A stretch of DNA of 64,000 nucleotides, from contig NZ_JAJBZM010000002.1 in NCBI RefSeq assembly GCF_020567375.1, forward strand, positions 779,680 to 843,679, in the 5' to 3' direction. Made by a program: the position numbers and the translations under genes. Of this stretch, positions 24,635 to 33,190 are shown in pieces; the stretch's first letter is position 1; every line of letters starts with the position of its first letter. Source of the stretch: Janibacter melonis (GTDB lineage Bacteria > Actinomycetota > Actinomycetes > Actinomycetales > Dermatophilaceae). The notes beneath the pieces are model-generated. The model was not told where the DNA came from. It made no database searches and saw only the letters and a program-made list of their open reading frames with translations.

Positions 24635-25842
24635 CCCGCGAGCCGTTCGACGAGGACCGCCACCCCGAGGCCGGCGGCGCCGCTCACGGCAGCGACGCCG
24701 TAGCGCCCGTCCCGCCGCTCGAGCTCCTCGACGCACGAGCCGACGAGGATCGCCCCGGTCGCCCCGAAGGCGTGACCCATCGCCATCGTCCCGCCGTTGG
24801 GGTTCATCCGCTCCGGTCCGACACCCAGGTCGCGCCGGAAGCGCAGGCACAGGGCGGCGAAGGCCTCGGCGAACTCGAAGACGTCGATGTCGTCCGGCGT
24901 GAGCCCGGCGCGGGCGATGACCTGCTCGACCGCGCTCTGCCCGGCGGTGAGCATGACGACCGGGTTGACCGACGTCGACGCGGCCGCGAGGACGCGGGCG
25001 CGAGGGCGCAGCCCGGTCCGGGCCGCAGCGGCCTCGTCGCCGAGGAGCAGCAGGGCCGCGGCGTCGGCCATCTGCGGAGACGTGCCGACCGTGTGCAGGT
25101 GGTCGATGTGGTCGACGCCGTCGTAGGCGCCGAGCGCGATCGCGTCCTGGCCGTCGGCCCCGAGCCGGGCGAAGGCGGGCGGCAGCGCGGCCAGGGCGTC
25201 GAGGGAGGTGCCTGGTCGCACGAGCTCGTCATGGGCGGCTCCCGGCGAGCCGTCCGCGTGCGGCACCGGCACGAGCGAGCGGGCGAAGGCCCCGTCCTGG
25301 GTCGCCCGGGCGGCCTTCGCGTGCGTCTCGACGGCGTACGCGTCGAGCTCCTCGCGGGTGAAGCCGTCGAGGGTGGCGTTGAGGTCGGCCGCGATCCCCA
25401 TGTGCACCGAGCCGATCTGGCGGATCGTCGCCGGGTCGCTCCACAGCGGCCCGCGGTCGGTGAACATCGGCACGCGCGAGACGCTCTCGACGCCGCCCGC
25501 GACCGCGAGGCCGAGGTCGCCGCCGCGCACCCGCGCCGCGGTCTGGCCGACGGCGTCGACGCCGGAGGCGCAGAAGCGGTTGAGGGTGACACCGGGCACG
25601 TCGTCTCCCCAGCCGGCGAGGAGGGTCGCCGTCCGGGCGAGGTTCGCGCCCTGCTCGTCGACCTGGCCCGCGCAGCCGATCGCGACGTCGTCGACGAGGG
25701 CGGGGTCGAGGCCGGTGCGCTCGACGAGCGCGCGCTGCAGGTGCACGACGAGATCGACGGGTGTGTGCTCGTGCAGCGAGCCCCGTGGCGAGGCCTTGCC
25801 GCGCGGTGTCCTGACGTAGTCGAGCACGAGAGCGTCGCTCAT
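24631..25842 (-). CDS. Thiolase-family protein with C-terminal Cys replaced by Ser
   Basis: 403-residue thiolase. The N-terminal nucleophile lies in NRFCASG (Cys91), and the His motif is NPNGGTMAMGHAFGATGA (His357). The C-terminal catalytic loop, normally CxGGGxG, reads VSGAAGLG with Ser387 in the Cys position. This second Cys normally exchanges protons in Claisen condensation and thiolysis, so activity may be altered or weak. It heads the leftward operon (thiolase, SDR, DUF1295, TesB, NTF2-like). ATG 25842 lies 100 bases from the divergent second thiolase and they may share a control region. Confidence 0.87.
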   Translation of the reverse strand: MSDALVLDYVRTPRGKASPRGSLHEHTPVDLVVHLQRALVERTGLDPALVDDVAIGCAGQVDEQGANLARTATLLAGWGDDVPGVTLNRFCASGVDAVGQTAARVRGGDLGLAVAGGVESVSRVPMFTDRGPLWSDPATIRQIGSVHMGIAADLNATLDGFTREELDAYAVETHAKAARATQDGAFARSLVPVPHADGSPGAAHDELVRPGTSLDALAALPPAFARLGADGQDAIALGAYDGVDHIDHLHTVGTSPQMADAAALLLLGDEAAAARTGLRPRARVLAAASTSVNPVVMLTAGQSAVEQVIARAGLTPDDIDVFEFAEAFAALCLRFRRDLGVGPERMNPNGGTMAMGHAFGATGAILVGSCVEELERRDGRYGVAAVSGAAGLGVAVLVERLAG

Positions 25843-25867
25843 GAGGTCCTCTTCAGCCGATGGAGTT

Positions 25868-25885
25868 ACTCTGGTAGTTGTAGTA
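25868..25885 (+). promoter_or_regulatory. Shared 18-bp promoter element, site 1
   Basis: ACTCTGGTAGTTGTAGTA lies in the 100-base region between the two divergent thiolase genes. It matches 15 of 18 positions of the element at 35653-35670 before the Liv operon, in the same orientation relative to the rightward gene. It may be an operator overlapping a -10 region. Confidence 0.5.
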
Positions 25886-25942
25886 CGGTGCGACGGAGAT
25901 GACAAGTCCTGCGGCCGATGTCGGCTGCACGAAGGGAGTGCG

Positions 25943-27172
25943 ATGAGCGCCACGACCATCTGGGTCCTCGGGGGGTATCAGAGCGACTTCTCGCGCAACC
26001 TCACCCGCGAGGGGCACGACTTCGCCGACCTCACCAAGGAGGTCGTCGACCACACGCTCGAGGCGGCGAAGGTCGACGGGGGCGACATCGGCGTCGTGCA
26101 CGTCGGCAACGCCTTCGGGCAGCTCTTCGCCCACCAGGGCCAGCTCGGCGCGATGCCGGCGAGCGTGCGCCCCGACCTGTGGGGCCTGCCCTCCTCACGC
26201 CACGAGGCGGCATGCGCCTCGGGCAGCATCGCCGTCCTCGCCGCCGTCGCGGACCTGCGCACCGGCGACCACGACGCCGCCCTCGTCATCGGGGTCGAGC
26301 TCGAGAAGACCGTGCCCGGCGACACTGCGGCCGGGCACCTCGGCGCCGCGGCCTGGACCGGCCACGAGGGCCAGGACGCCCGCTTCATGTGGCCGCACAT
26401 GTTCAGCCGGGTCGCCGACGAGTACGACGCGCGCTATGGCATCGACGAGGTGCACCTGCGGGCGATCGCCCAGACGAACTTCGCCAACGCCCGGCTCAAC
26501 CCGCTCGCGCAGACGCGCGGCTGGGAGGTGCCCGACCTCGTCGAGGGTGCGGGGTCCGACGACGAGACGAACCCCGTCGTCGACGGCCGCATCCGCCGCT
26601 TCGACTGCAGCCAGGTCACCGACGGCGGGGCCGGCGTCGTCCTCGTCACCGACCGCTGGCTCGAGCGCCACCCGAGCGCCCGGCCGATCGCCCAGCTCAC
26701 CGGCTGGGGTCACCGCACCGTCGGCCTGGGGCTGCAGGACAAGATCGACCGCGCCGCCGACAGCCCCTACCTCCTCCCGCACCTGCGCGAGACGGTCCAC
26801 GCCGCCTTCGACCGCGCCCGCATCGGGCTCGACGACCTCGACGGCCTGGAGACCCACGACTGCTTCACCCCCAGCGAGTACGTCGCCATCGACCACATCG
26901 GGCTCACCGGTCCGGGCGAGTCGTGGAAGGCGATCGAGAACGGCGAGATCGAGATCGGCGGGCGCCTGCCGATCAACCCCTCGGGCGGTCTCATCGGCGG
27001 CGGTCACCCGGTCGGCGCGAGCGGCGTGCGGATGCTGCTCGACGCGGGCAAGCAGGTCTCCGGCACCGCCGGCGCCTACCAGGTCGAGGGCGCGCGCACC
27101 TTCGCCACGCTGAACTTCGGCGGCAGCACCGCCACCACCGTCAGCCTCGTCGTCGCCACCACCGAGCGCTGA
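25943..27172 (+). CDS. Thiolase-family protein (SCP2/acetyl-CoA acetyltransferase-like)
   Basis: 409-residue thiolase-superfamily protein. The reactive Cys is in HEAACASGS (Cys91). The second half has ETHDCFTPSEY (Cys about 313) and GGLIGGGHPVGASG (His about 357), as in the SCP2-thiolase group found in steroid and aromatic side-chain degradation. ATG 25943 with GGGAG upstream. It starts a rightward operon with a carotenoid oxygenase, a regulator, an oxidoreductase, an acyl-CoA ligase and a VOC protein, so cleavage of a CoA-activated side chain is likely. Confidence 0.87.
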   Translation: MSATTIWVLGGYQSDFSRNLTREGHDFADLTKEVVDHTLEAAKVDGGDIGVVHVGNAFGQLFAHQGQLGAMPASVRPDLWGLPSSRHEAACASGSIAVLAAVADLRTGDHDAALVIGVELEKTVPGDTAAGHLGAAAWTGHEGQDARFMWPHMFSRVADEYDARYGIDEVHLRAIAQTNFANARLNPLAQTRGWEVPDLVEGAGSDDETNPVVDGRIRRFDCSQVTDGGAGVVLVTDRWLERHPSARPIAQLTGWGHRTVGLGLQDKIDRAADSPYLLPHLRETVHAAFDRARIGLDDLDGLETHDCFTPSEYVAIDHIGLTGPGESWKAIENGEIEIGGRLPINPSGGLIGGGHPVGASGVRMLLDAGKQVSGTAGAYQVEGARTFATLNFGGSTATTVSLVVATTER

Positions 27173-27201
27173 GCACACCAGAGCAGGAAGAAGGGACCCC
27201 C

Positions 27202-28719
27202 ATGGACGTCGACGTCGTCGGCCGCATCCTGTCGACCCTCCCCGAGGACGACGACCACCCCTACCGGACCGGCCCGTGGCGGCCGCAGACCTCCGAGTGG
27301 GTGGCCGACGACCTCGAGGTCGTCGAGGGCGAGATCCCCGCCGACCTCGACGGCGTCTACCTGCGCAACACCGAGAACCCCGTCCACCCGTCGATGAAGA
27401 ACTACCACCCCTTCGACGGCGACGGCATGATCCACGTCGTCGGCTTCCGCGACGGCAAGGCCTTCTACCGCAACCGCTTCATCCGCACCGACGGCTTCGT
27501 CGCCGAGCAGGAGGCCGGTCAGGCCCTGTGGGCCGGTCTCGCCGAGCCCCCGCGGATCGCCCTGCGCGAGGACGGCTGGGGCGCGCGGACCCGGATGAAG
27601 GACGCGTCGAGCACCGACGTCGTCGTCCACCGCGGCACGGCCCTCACGAGCTTCTACCAGTGCGGCGACCTCTACCGGGTCGACCCCTTCTCCGCGCAGA
27701 CCCGCGGCAAGGAGGACTTCAACGGTGACTTCCCCGTCCAGTGGGGCGTCTCCGCGCACCCGAAGATCGACGACCGCACCGGCGAGATGCTCTTCTTCAA
27801 CTACAGCAAGGACGCGCCGTACATGCACTACGGCGTCGTCGACGAGAAGAACGACCTCGCCCACTACGTCGACATCCCGCTGCCGGGCCCGCGCCTGCCG
27901 CACGACATGGCCTTCACCGAGAACTACGCGATCCTCAACGACTTCCCGCTCTTCTGGGACCCCGAGGCGCTGAAGAAGGACGCGCACATCGCGAGGTGGC
28001 ACCGCGACATGCCCTCGCGCTTCGCCGTCATCCCGCGCCGCGGCCAGACCTCGGACATCCGGTGGTTCGAGGCCGAGTCCACCTACGTCCTGCACTTCGT
28101 CAACGCCTACGAGGAGGGCGACGAGATCGTCCTCGACGGCTTCTTCCAGGGCGACCCCGAGCCGGCCGACAACGGCATGGGCGACAAGTGGCAGCGCGCC
28201 TTCCGCTTCCTCGCCCTCGACCGCATGCAGTCGCGCCTGCACCGGTGGCGGCTCAACCTCGTCACCGGGGCGGTGCGCGAGGAGCAGCTGAGCGACAGCA
28301 TCACCGAGTTCGGGATGATGAACGGCAGCTACACGGGCGGGGCCTACCGGTACGCGTACGCGGCCACCGGCAAGCCCTCCTGGTTCCTCTTCGACGGCCT
28401 CGTCAAGCACGACCTGCACACCGGGGGCGAGGAGCGGATCTCCTTCGGCGACGGCGTCTACGGCAGCGAGACCGCCATGGCCCCGCGCGTCGGCGCGACC
28501 GCCGAGGACGACGGCTACCTCATCACCCTGCTCACCGACATGAACGCCGACGCCTCCTACGCGCTCGTCCTCGACGCCGCGCGCGTGGGAGACGGCCCGG
28601 TCTGCAAGCTCAAGCTCCCCGAGCGCATCTCCTCGGGCACCCACTCGACGTGGGCCGCGGGCTCGGAGCTGCGCCGCTGGCACACGGCCGACACCGCCGC
28701 GGACGCGGTGCACCTGTGA
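27202..28719 (+). CDS. Carotenoid-oxygenase-family dioxygenase
   Basis: 505-residue protein of the retinal pigment/carotenoid oxygenase family, a seven-bladed propeller that cleaves alkene C=C bonds with O2. The four iron-ligand His are visible as His186 (SAHPKID), His234 (LPHDMAF), His298 (VLHFVNAY) and His481 (GTHSTWA). Bacterial members cleave apocarotenoids, lignostilbenes or isoeugenol-like phenylpropenes. Neighbouring acyl-CoA ligases and thiolases favour a phenylpropanoid/stilbene or isoprenoid substrate whose aldehyde product is then oxidised and activated. ATG 27202 with AAGAAGGGA upstream. Cytoplasmic, with no signal peptide. Confidence 0.9.
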   Translation: MDVDVVGRILSTLPEDDDHPYRTGPWRPQTSEWVADDLEVVEGEIPADLDGVYLRNTENPVHPSMKNYHPFDGDGMIHVVGFRDGKAFYRNRFIRTDGFVAEQEAGQALWAGLAEPPRIALREDGWGARTRMKDASSTDVVVHRGTALTSFYQCGDLYRVDPFSAQTRGKEDFNGDFPVQWGVSAHPKIDDRTGEMLFFNYSKDAPYMHYGVVDEKNDLAHYVDIPLPGPRLPHDMAFTENYAILNDFPLFWDPEALKKDAHIARWHRDMPSRFAVIPRRGQTSDIRWFEAESTYVLHFVNAYEEGDEIVLDGFFQGDPEPADNGMGDKWQRAFRFLALDRMQSRLHRWRLNLVTGAVREEQLSDSITEFGMMNGSYTGGAYRYAYAATGKPSWFLFDGLVKHDLHTGGEERISFGDGVYGSETAMAPRVGATAEDDGYLITLLTDMNADASYALVLDAARVGDGPVCKLKLPERISSGTHSTWAAGSELRRWHTADTAADAVHL

Positions 28720-28751
28720 GCGCCCCGGTCGCGGAGAGGCCGTAGCGGCAG

Positions 28752-29753
28752 ATGACGAAGACCCAGGAGCCGGCGGTCCTGCCGGACCAGCCGACGCGCC
28801 TCGAGACCGACGGCCCGAACGCCGTCGGGCGGATGCTCGGCCTGCTCGGCGACGAGTGGACCCTCCTCATCGTCCAGCAGTCGCTGCGCGGGATCCGGCG
28901 CTACGGCCAGCTCATGGACGCGCTGCCGATCTCGAACTCGACCCTCACCTCGCGCCTGGCGATGCTCACGCGCGAGGGGATGCTCGAGCGGCACGTCTAC
29001 CAGGACAAGCCGGTCCGGGCGGAGTACCGGCCGACGCCGCGGACCCGGTCGTTGTGGCCCGTGCTCCTCGCGATCTGGGAGTGGGAGCGGCACTGGGTGC
29101 CCGACCACGCCGAGCGCCTGCCGAGCATGCACCACGACACGTGCGACGCGGACTTCGCGCCGGTGCTCGGCTGCCGCTCCTGCGGCCGGCCGGTCGCGGC
29201 CCGCGAGATCGAGGCCGAGTGGGGCCCGAGCGGCAGCTGGCCGCGATCGGTGCCCGAGGCCGCCACCCGTCGGCGCTCGGACGCCGAGGCCGTCGGCGGC
29301 CAGTCGGGTCTCTTCCCCGACACGATGACGATCTTCGGCAACCGCTGGTCCTCCGCGCTCCTCGGTGCCGCCTTCCGCGGGCTGTCGCGCTTCCACGAGT
29401 TCGAGAGCGCCCTCGGCGCCCCGCCGACCCTCGTCGCCGAGCGGCTCAAGGCCTTCGTCGCCATCGGCGTCCTCGAGCCGGTCGAGAGCCTCGGCCGCGC
29501 CGACTGGGTGCAGTACCGGCTCACCGAGAAGGGCCGCGCCTTCTTCCCCGTGGTCGCCACGAGCCTGCACTGGGCCGAGCAGTGGTTCCACGCCCCCGAG
29601 GGCCCGGCGCTGCTCCAGACCCACCGCACGTGCGGGCAGGACTACGTCCCCTTCTTCGCGTGCGACCGCTGCGGCGAGCCGCTCGCCGCGGCCGACATCT
29701 CGATCGTCCCCGCCGGCACCGCAGCCACCACGCCCGACGAGGAGAGCCGATGA
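28752..29753 (+). CDS. HxlR-family regulator with two fused winged-helix/zinc-ribbon units
   Basis: 333-residue regulator made of two HxlR winged-helix domains in tandem (about residues 22-105 and 190-275). Each is followed by a matching small metal-binding tail: H-x-D-T-C-x9-C-R-S-C (Cys131/141/144) and H-R-T-C-x9-C-D-R-C. Typical HxlR proteins have one domain of ~110 residues and dimerise, so this is a covalent dimer with added Cys clusters. It lies within the rightward operon and is likely its regulator. The stop overlaps the next start (ATGA). The ligand, possibly an aldehyde or quinone sensed through Cys, is unknown. Confidence 0.85.
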   Translation: MTKTQEPAVLPDQPTRLETDGPNAVGRMLGLLGDEWTLLIVQQSLRGIRRYGQLMDALPISNSTLTSRLAMLTREGMLERHVYQDKPVRAEYRPTPRTRSLWPVLLAIWEWERHWVPDHAERLPSMHHDTCDADFAPVLGCRSCGRPVAAREIEAEWGPSGSWPRSVPEAATRRRSDAEAVGGQSGLFPDTMTIFGNRWSSALLGAAFRGLSRFHEFESALGAPPTLVAERLKAFVAIGVLEPVESLGRADWVQYRLTEKGRAFFPVVATSLHWAEQWFHAPEGPALLQTHRTCGQDYVPFFACDRCGEPLAAADISIVPAGTAATTPDEESR

Positions 29754-30829
29754 CCGAGCGTCCCTACCGCGTCGTGCAGTGGGCCACCGGCGCGATGGGC
29801 AAGGCCGCCCTGCGCACGATGCTCGACCACCCGAGCACCGAGGTCGTCGGCGCCTACGTCTACGGCTCCTCGAAGGTCGGCCGCGACGTGGGCGACATCG
29901 CGGGCCGCCCGGCCACGGGCGTCCTGGCCACCGACGACGTCGAGGAGGTCCTCGCCCTTCGCCCCGACGTCGTCGTGCACGCCGCCCGGATCGGCGCCTA
30001 CGGCAGCCACGACGACGACGTCGTGCGCCTCCTCGAGTCCGGCGCGAACGTCCTGAGCATCAACGGCTACACCGACCCCCACGCCCGCCCCGGCGAGCGG
30101 CTCGAGCGCCTCCAGCGCGCCGGCGAGACCGGGGGAGCGAGCGTCATGGGCGTCGGGCTCAACCCGGGCTTCGTCGCCGAGCAGGTCGCCGTCATGGCGA
30201 CCGGCGTGTGCGCCTCGCTCGAGCACGTCGAGGTCGTCGAGTCCGCGGACGCCCGCGAGCTGCGCGACCCGCGCTACCTCTTCGACACCCTCGGCTTCGG
30301 CGCCGAGATGGACGCCGTGGACCCGAACGATCCCTCGTGGGGCCCCGCCGGGGCGCTCAACGGGATGTACGAGGAGGTCCTCGCCGCGATGGCCCACCAC
30401 CTCGGTCTCGAGCTCGAGCGGGTCGAGACCGACCACGCCTGCCACCCCGCGCTCACCGACCTCGACCTCCACGCCGGCACCGTGCGCGCCGGCACCGTCG
30501 GTCACACGAGGTGGCGGTGGCACGGGGTCGTCGGCGGCCGCCGTCGGCTGACGATGTCGATCCACTGGTTCGTCGAGACGGCGCACCTCGACGCCCCCGA
30601 CCCGCCGCTGTGGCGGGTGCACGTCACGGGCCACCCCGGGCTGCGGATGTCGATCGACCTCGAGAAGCACCCCGACGACCGCAGCCGGATGGGTGCCGAG
30701 CAGTACGCCGTCGCGGGGCAGGTCATCAACGCAATCCCGCACGTCGTCGCCGCGGCCCCCGGCGTCACCGTCCGTCCCGCCCTCACCCCGGCGCGCGGCG
30801 CCGGCGCGATCGACCTGTCCGCCCGCTAG
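29750..30829 (+). CDS. DapB-like NAD(P)-dependent oxidoreductase
   Basis: 359-residue protein with an N-terminal Rossmann fold (VVQWATGAMGKAALRT, residues 8-23) as in dihydrodipicolinate reductase and 2,4-diaminopentanoate dehydrogenase. A larger C-terminal domain of a type common in actinobacterial catabolic clusters follows. It is too long for DapB and lacks lysine-pathway neighbours, so a diaminopimelate role is unlikely. It may act on an amine, imine or aldehyde formed downstream of the dioxygenase. ATG 29750 overlaps the HxlR stop. Confidence 0.78.
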   Translation: MTERPYRVVQWATGAMGKAALRTMLDHPSTEVVGAYVYGSSKVGRDVGDIAGRPATGVLATDDVEEVLALRPDVVVHAARIGAYGSHDDDVVRLLESGANVLSINGYTDPHARPGERLERLQRAGETGGASVMGVGLNPGFVAEQVAVMATGVCASLEHVEVVESADARELRDPRYLFDTLGFGAEMDAVDPNDPSWGPAGALNGMYEEVLAAMAHHLGLELERVETDHACHPALTDLDLHAGTVRAGTVGHTRWRWHGVVGGRRRLTMSIHWFVETAHLDAPDPPLWRVHVTGHPGLRMSIDLEKHPDDRSRMGAEQYAVAGQVINAIPHVVAAAPGVTVRPALTPARGAGAIDLSAR

Positions 30830-30848
30830 ACCACCCGAAGGACTCGCC

Positions 30849-32411
30849 ATGGCAGCACGCACCGTCGCGGACCTGCTCCGCCGCAGCAGCACGGCCCACC
30901 CCGACCGTCCCGCGATCGTCGGCGAAGGGCGACCGGTCACCTACGGCGAGCTCGCGGAGCGCACCGACCGCCTGGCCTCGGGCCTCGTCGCCCACGGCCT
31001 GGGCAGCGGCGACCGGGTCGCCTACCTCGCCCGCAACGCGACCGAGTTCTGGGAGCTCTTCTTCGGGGCCACGAAGGCCGGCGCCGCGATCGTCCCGATG
31101 AACTTCCGCCTCGCCGGCGAGGAGATCGCCGGGATCCTCGCCGACTCCGAGCCGGCGGCCCTCCTCGTCGAGACGCACCTGTGCGAGCTCGTGCCGGACG
31201 ACTACGCCGGTCACCGGCTCGTCTTCGCCCAGGGCGACGCCGAGCTCGTCGTGCCCCCGGGCTGGACGGCCTACGAGGAGTGGCTCGCCGAGCAGCCCGC
31301 GCAGGACCCGTGCCGCGACGCACGCGGCGACGACCTGCTCTCGCTCATGTACTCCAGCGGCACGACGGGACGGCCGAAGGGGGTGACGACGACGGTCGAC
31401 GGGATGCTCTGGGCGGTCGGCGCCTTCAGCGCGCAGTTCGACGTCTCGCAGGACAGCGTCTCGCTCGTGCCCACGCCGTACTACCACATCGCCGCCGGCG
31501 GCTGGTCGCTCATCGCGCTCGCCGCGGGCGGGCGGATCATCCAGCTCACCGAGGTCACCCCGCAGAACATGCTCGGCCTCATGGTCGGCCACCGCGCCAC
31601 CCACGTCATCATGGTCCCGACCGTCATGCAGCTCTTCATCACGAGCCCCGAGGCGTCGCAGGCCGACTACTCCAGCGTCGAGCACCTCGTCTACGGAGGC
31701 TCGCCGATCTCGGAGACGGTGATGATCGGCGCGCAGGAGACCTTCGGCGCCCAGCTCTCGCAGAGCTACGGGCTCACGGAGACGATCGGCGTCACGACGA
31801 TCCTGCGGCCCGACGACCACCGCGTGGGACCCCAGAGCAAGCTGCGCTCGGCGGGTCGGGCCGTCCCGGGCCTCGAGGTCGCGGTCGTCGACCCGGCGAC
31901 CGGCGAGGACTGCCCCGTCGGCGAGGTCGGCGAGGTCGTCACCCGCGGCCCCGGCGTCACGAGGTCGTACTGGCGCAACCCGACCGCCACCGCTGACGCC
32001 TTCTGGCCCGGCGGCTGGTTCCGCACCGGTGACGCGGGCTACCTCGACGACGAGGGCTACCTCTTCCTCAAGGACCGGATCAAGGACCTGCTGATGTCCG
32101 GCGGCGAGAACATCTACCCGGCCGAGGTCGAGAACGCGATCATGGCGCACCCCGACGTGCAGGAGGTCGCCGTCATCGGCGTCCCCAGCAAGCGATGGGG
32201 CGAGACCCCCGTCGCGGTCGTCGTCGCCAAGCCGGGCACCACCGTCGACGAGGCCGGGCTCATCGGCTTCACGCGCGAGCGGCTCGCGCACTACAAGTGC
32301 CCGACCGCCGTGAGCGTCGTCGACGCCCTTCCCCGCAACCCCTCCGGGAAGGTGCTCAAGCGCGAGCTGCGCAAGCCCTACTGGGCCGGACACGACAGGA
32401 GCATCGGATGA
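30849..32411 (+). CDS. Acyl-CoA ligase (AMP-binding), copy 1
   Basis: 520-residue ANL-superfamily adenylating enzyme. It has the P-loop YSSGTTGRPKG, the aromatic-rich SYGLTETIG motif, the hinge WFRTGDAGYLDDEGYLFLKDR and the C-terminal catalytic Lys in NPSGKVLKREL. It activates a carboxylic acid to acyl-AMP and then acyl-CoA. It is in the rightward operon with the dioxygenase and the SCP2-like thiolase, so it probably primes the cleaved product for beta-oxidation. ATG 30849. The next gene overlaps by four bases. Confidence 0.9.
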   Translation: MAARTVADLLRRSSTAHPDRPAIVGEGRPVTYGELAERTDRLASGLVAHGLGSGDRVAYLARNATEFWELFFGATKAGAAIVPMNFRLAGEEIAGILADSEPAALLVETHLCELVPDDYAGHRLVFAQGDAELVVPPGWTAYEEWLAEQPAQDPCRDARGDDLLSLMYSSGTTGRPKGVTTTVDGMLWAVGAFSAQFDVSQDSVSLVPTPYYHIAAGGWSLIALAAGGRIIQLTEVTPQNMLGLMVGHRATHVIMVPTVMQLFITSPEASQADYSSVEHLVYGGSPISETVMIGAQETFGAQLSQSYGLTETIGVTTILRPDDHRVGPQSKLRSAGRAVPGLEVAVVDPATGEDCPVGEVGEVVTRGPGVTRSYWRNPTATADAFWPGGWFRTGDAGYLDDEGYLFLKDRIKDLLMSGGENIYPAEVENAIMAHPDVQEVAVIGVPSKRWGETPVAVVVAKPGTTVDEAGLIGFTRERLAHYKCPTAVSVVDALPRNPSGKVLKRELRKPYWAGHDRSIG

Positions 32412-33127
32412 CCACGCAGGAGCAGGGCTGGGCCACGATCCGTCAGGTGGTGATCGGGGCGCGGGACCTCGAGAGCACCTCGACGCAGCTGCGGGAGGCG
32501 CTCGGTCTCCCCGTCGGCTTCGCCGACCCGCTGCTCGAGGACATCGGGCTGGCTGACGAGACCTTGCGGGTCGGCCCCGAGGCGCACCTCGAGGTCGTCG
32601 CCCCGCTGACCCCGACGGCGTCGATCAACGGCTGGATCACCAAGGGCGGGGGAGGCGGCGGGTACGCGCTGTCGATCCAGGTGCCCGACGCTGGCGTCCT
32701 CGTCGCGAACGCCGAGCGACTCGGCGTGCGCGTCGTCGCCGACCTCGTCGCCTACGAGCGGCGCATCGTCCAGCTGCACCCGGGCGACATGGGTCTGCTC
32801 GTCGAGCTCGACGAGATCCCGCAGCCGGAGCAGTGGTTCTGGGACGACATCGAGACCGCCGAGCCCGAGGCGCCCGTCGTCGACGACGTCCTCGCCGTCG
32901 AGGTGCAGTCCGGCGACCCCAAGGCCCAGGCGCGGCTGTGGGCCGGGGTGCTCGGGTGCGAGGTGGCCGACGGCGAGGTGCCGAGCATCGAGCTGGGCTC
33001 GCGCACGGTGCGCTTCGTGCGCGGCGAGCGCCGGATGCTCAGCGCGGTCGACCTGCGGTGCGTCGACGGCGTGACGCCGCCCGAGCGCACCCTCGTCGTC
33101 AGCGGGGTCGAGCTCCGCCTCGTCTGA
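32408..33127 (+). CDS. VOC-family (glyoxalase/bleomycin-resistance fold) protein
   Basis: 239-residue protein with two vicinal-oxygen-chelate-like halves. The first is clear (TIRQVVIGARDLESTSTQLREALGLPVGF, then YALSIQVPDAGVLVANAERLGVRVV). The second half (VLAVEVQSGDPKAQARLWAGVLG) is more diverged. VOC proteins include extradiol dioxygenases, isomerases and epimerases using a metal held by His/Glu. A role on a CoA-linked or aromatic intermediate is likely. Last gene of the operon, followed by a strong hairpin. Confidence 0.78.
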   Translation: MTTQEQGWATIRQVVIGARDLESTSTQLREALGLPVGFADPLLEDIGLADETLRVGPEAHLEVVAPLTPTASINGWITKGGGGGGYALSIQVPDAGVLVANAERLGVRVVADLVAYERRIVQLHPGDMGLLVELDEIPQPEQWFWDDIETAEPEAPVVDDVLAVEVQSGDPKAQARLWAGVLGCEVADGEVPSIELGSRTVRFVRGERRMLSAVDLRCVDGVTPPERTLVVSGVELRLV

Positions 33128-33144
33128 CCGCGCGCACGACGTGA

Positions 33145-33180
33145 GCGGGCCCCCCTTCGCCGAGACGAAGGGGGGCCCGC
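33145..33180. terminator. Strong bidirectional hairpin containing inverted CCCCTTCG octamers
   Basis: GCGGGCCCCCCTTCG (33145-33159) pairs perfectly with CGAAGGGGGGCCCGC (33166-33180) around a 6-base loop. It sits between the converging VOC and acyl-CoA ligase genes, 17 bases after one stop and 10 bases before the other. The 15-bp all-perfect stem suits bidirectional termination without a T-tract. Confidence 0.75.
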
Positions 33181-33190
33181 CGTCGCGTCG

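Noticed and set aside
29750-30829. dapB of lysine biosynthesis
   Set aside because: About 100 residues longer than DapB, in a catabolic operon, and only the Rossmann part is similar.
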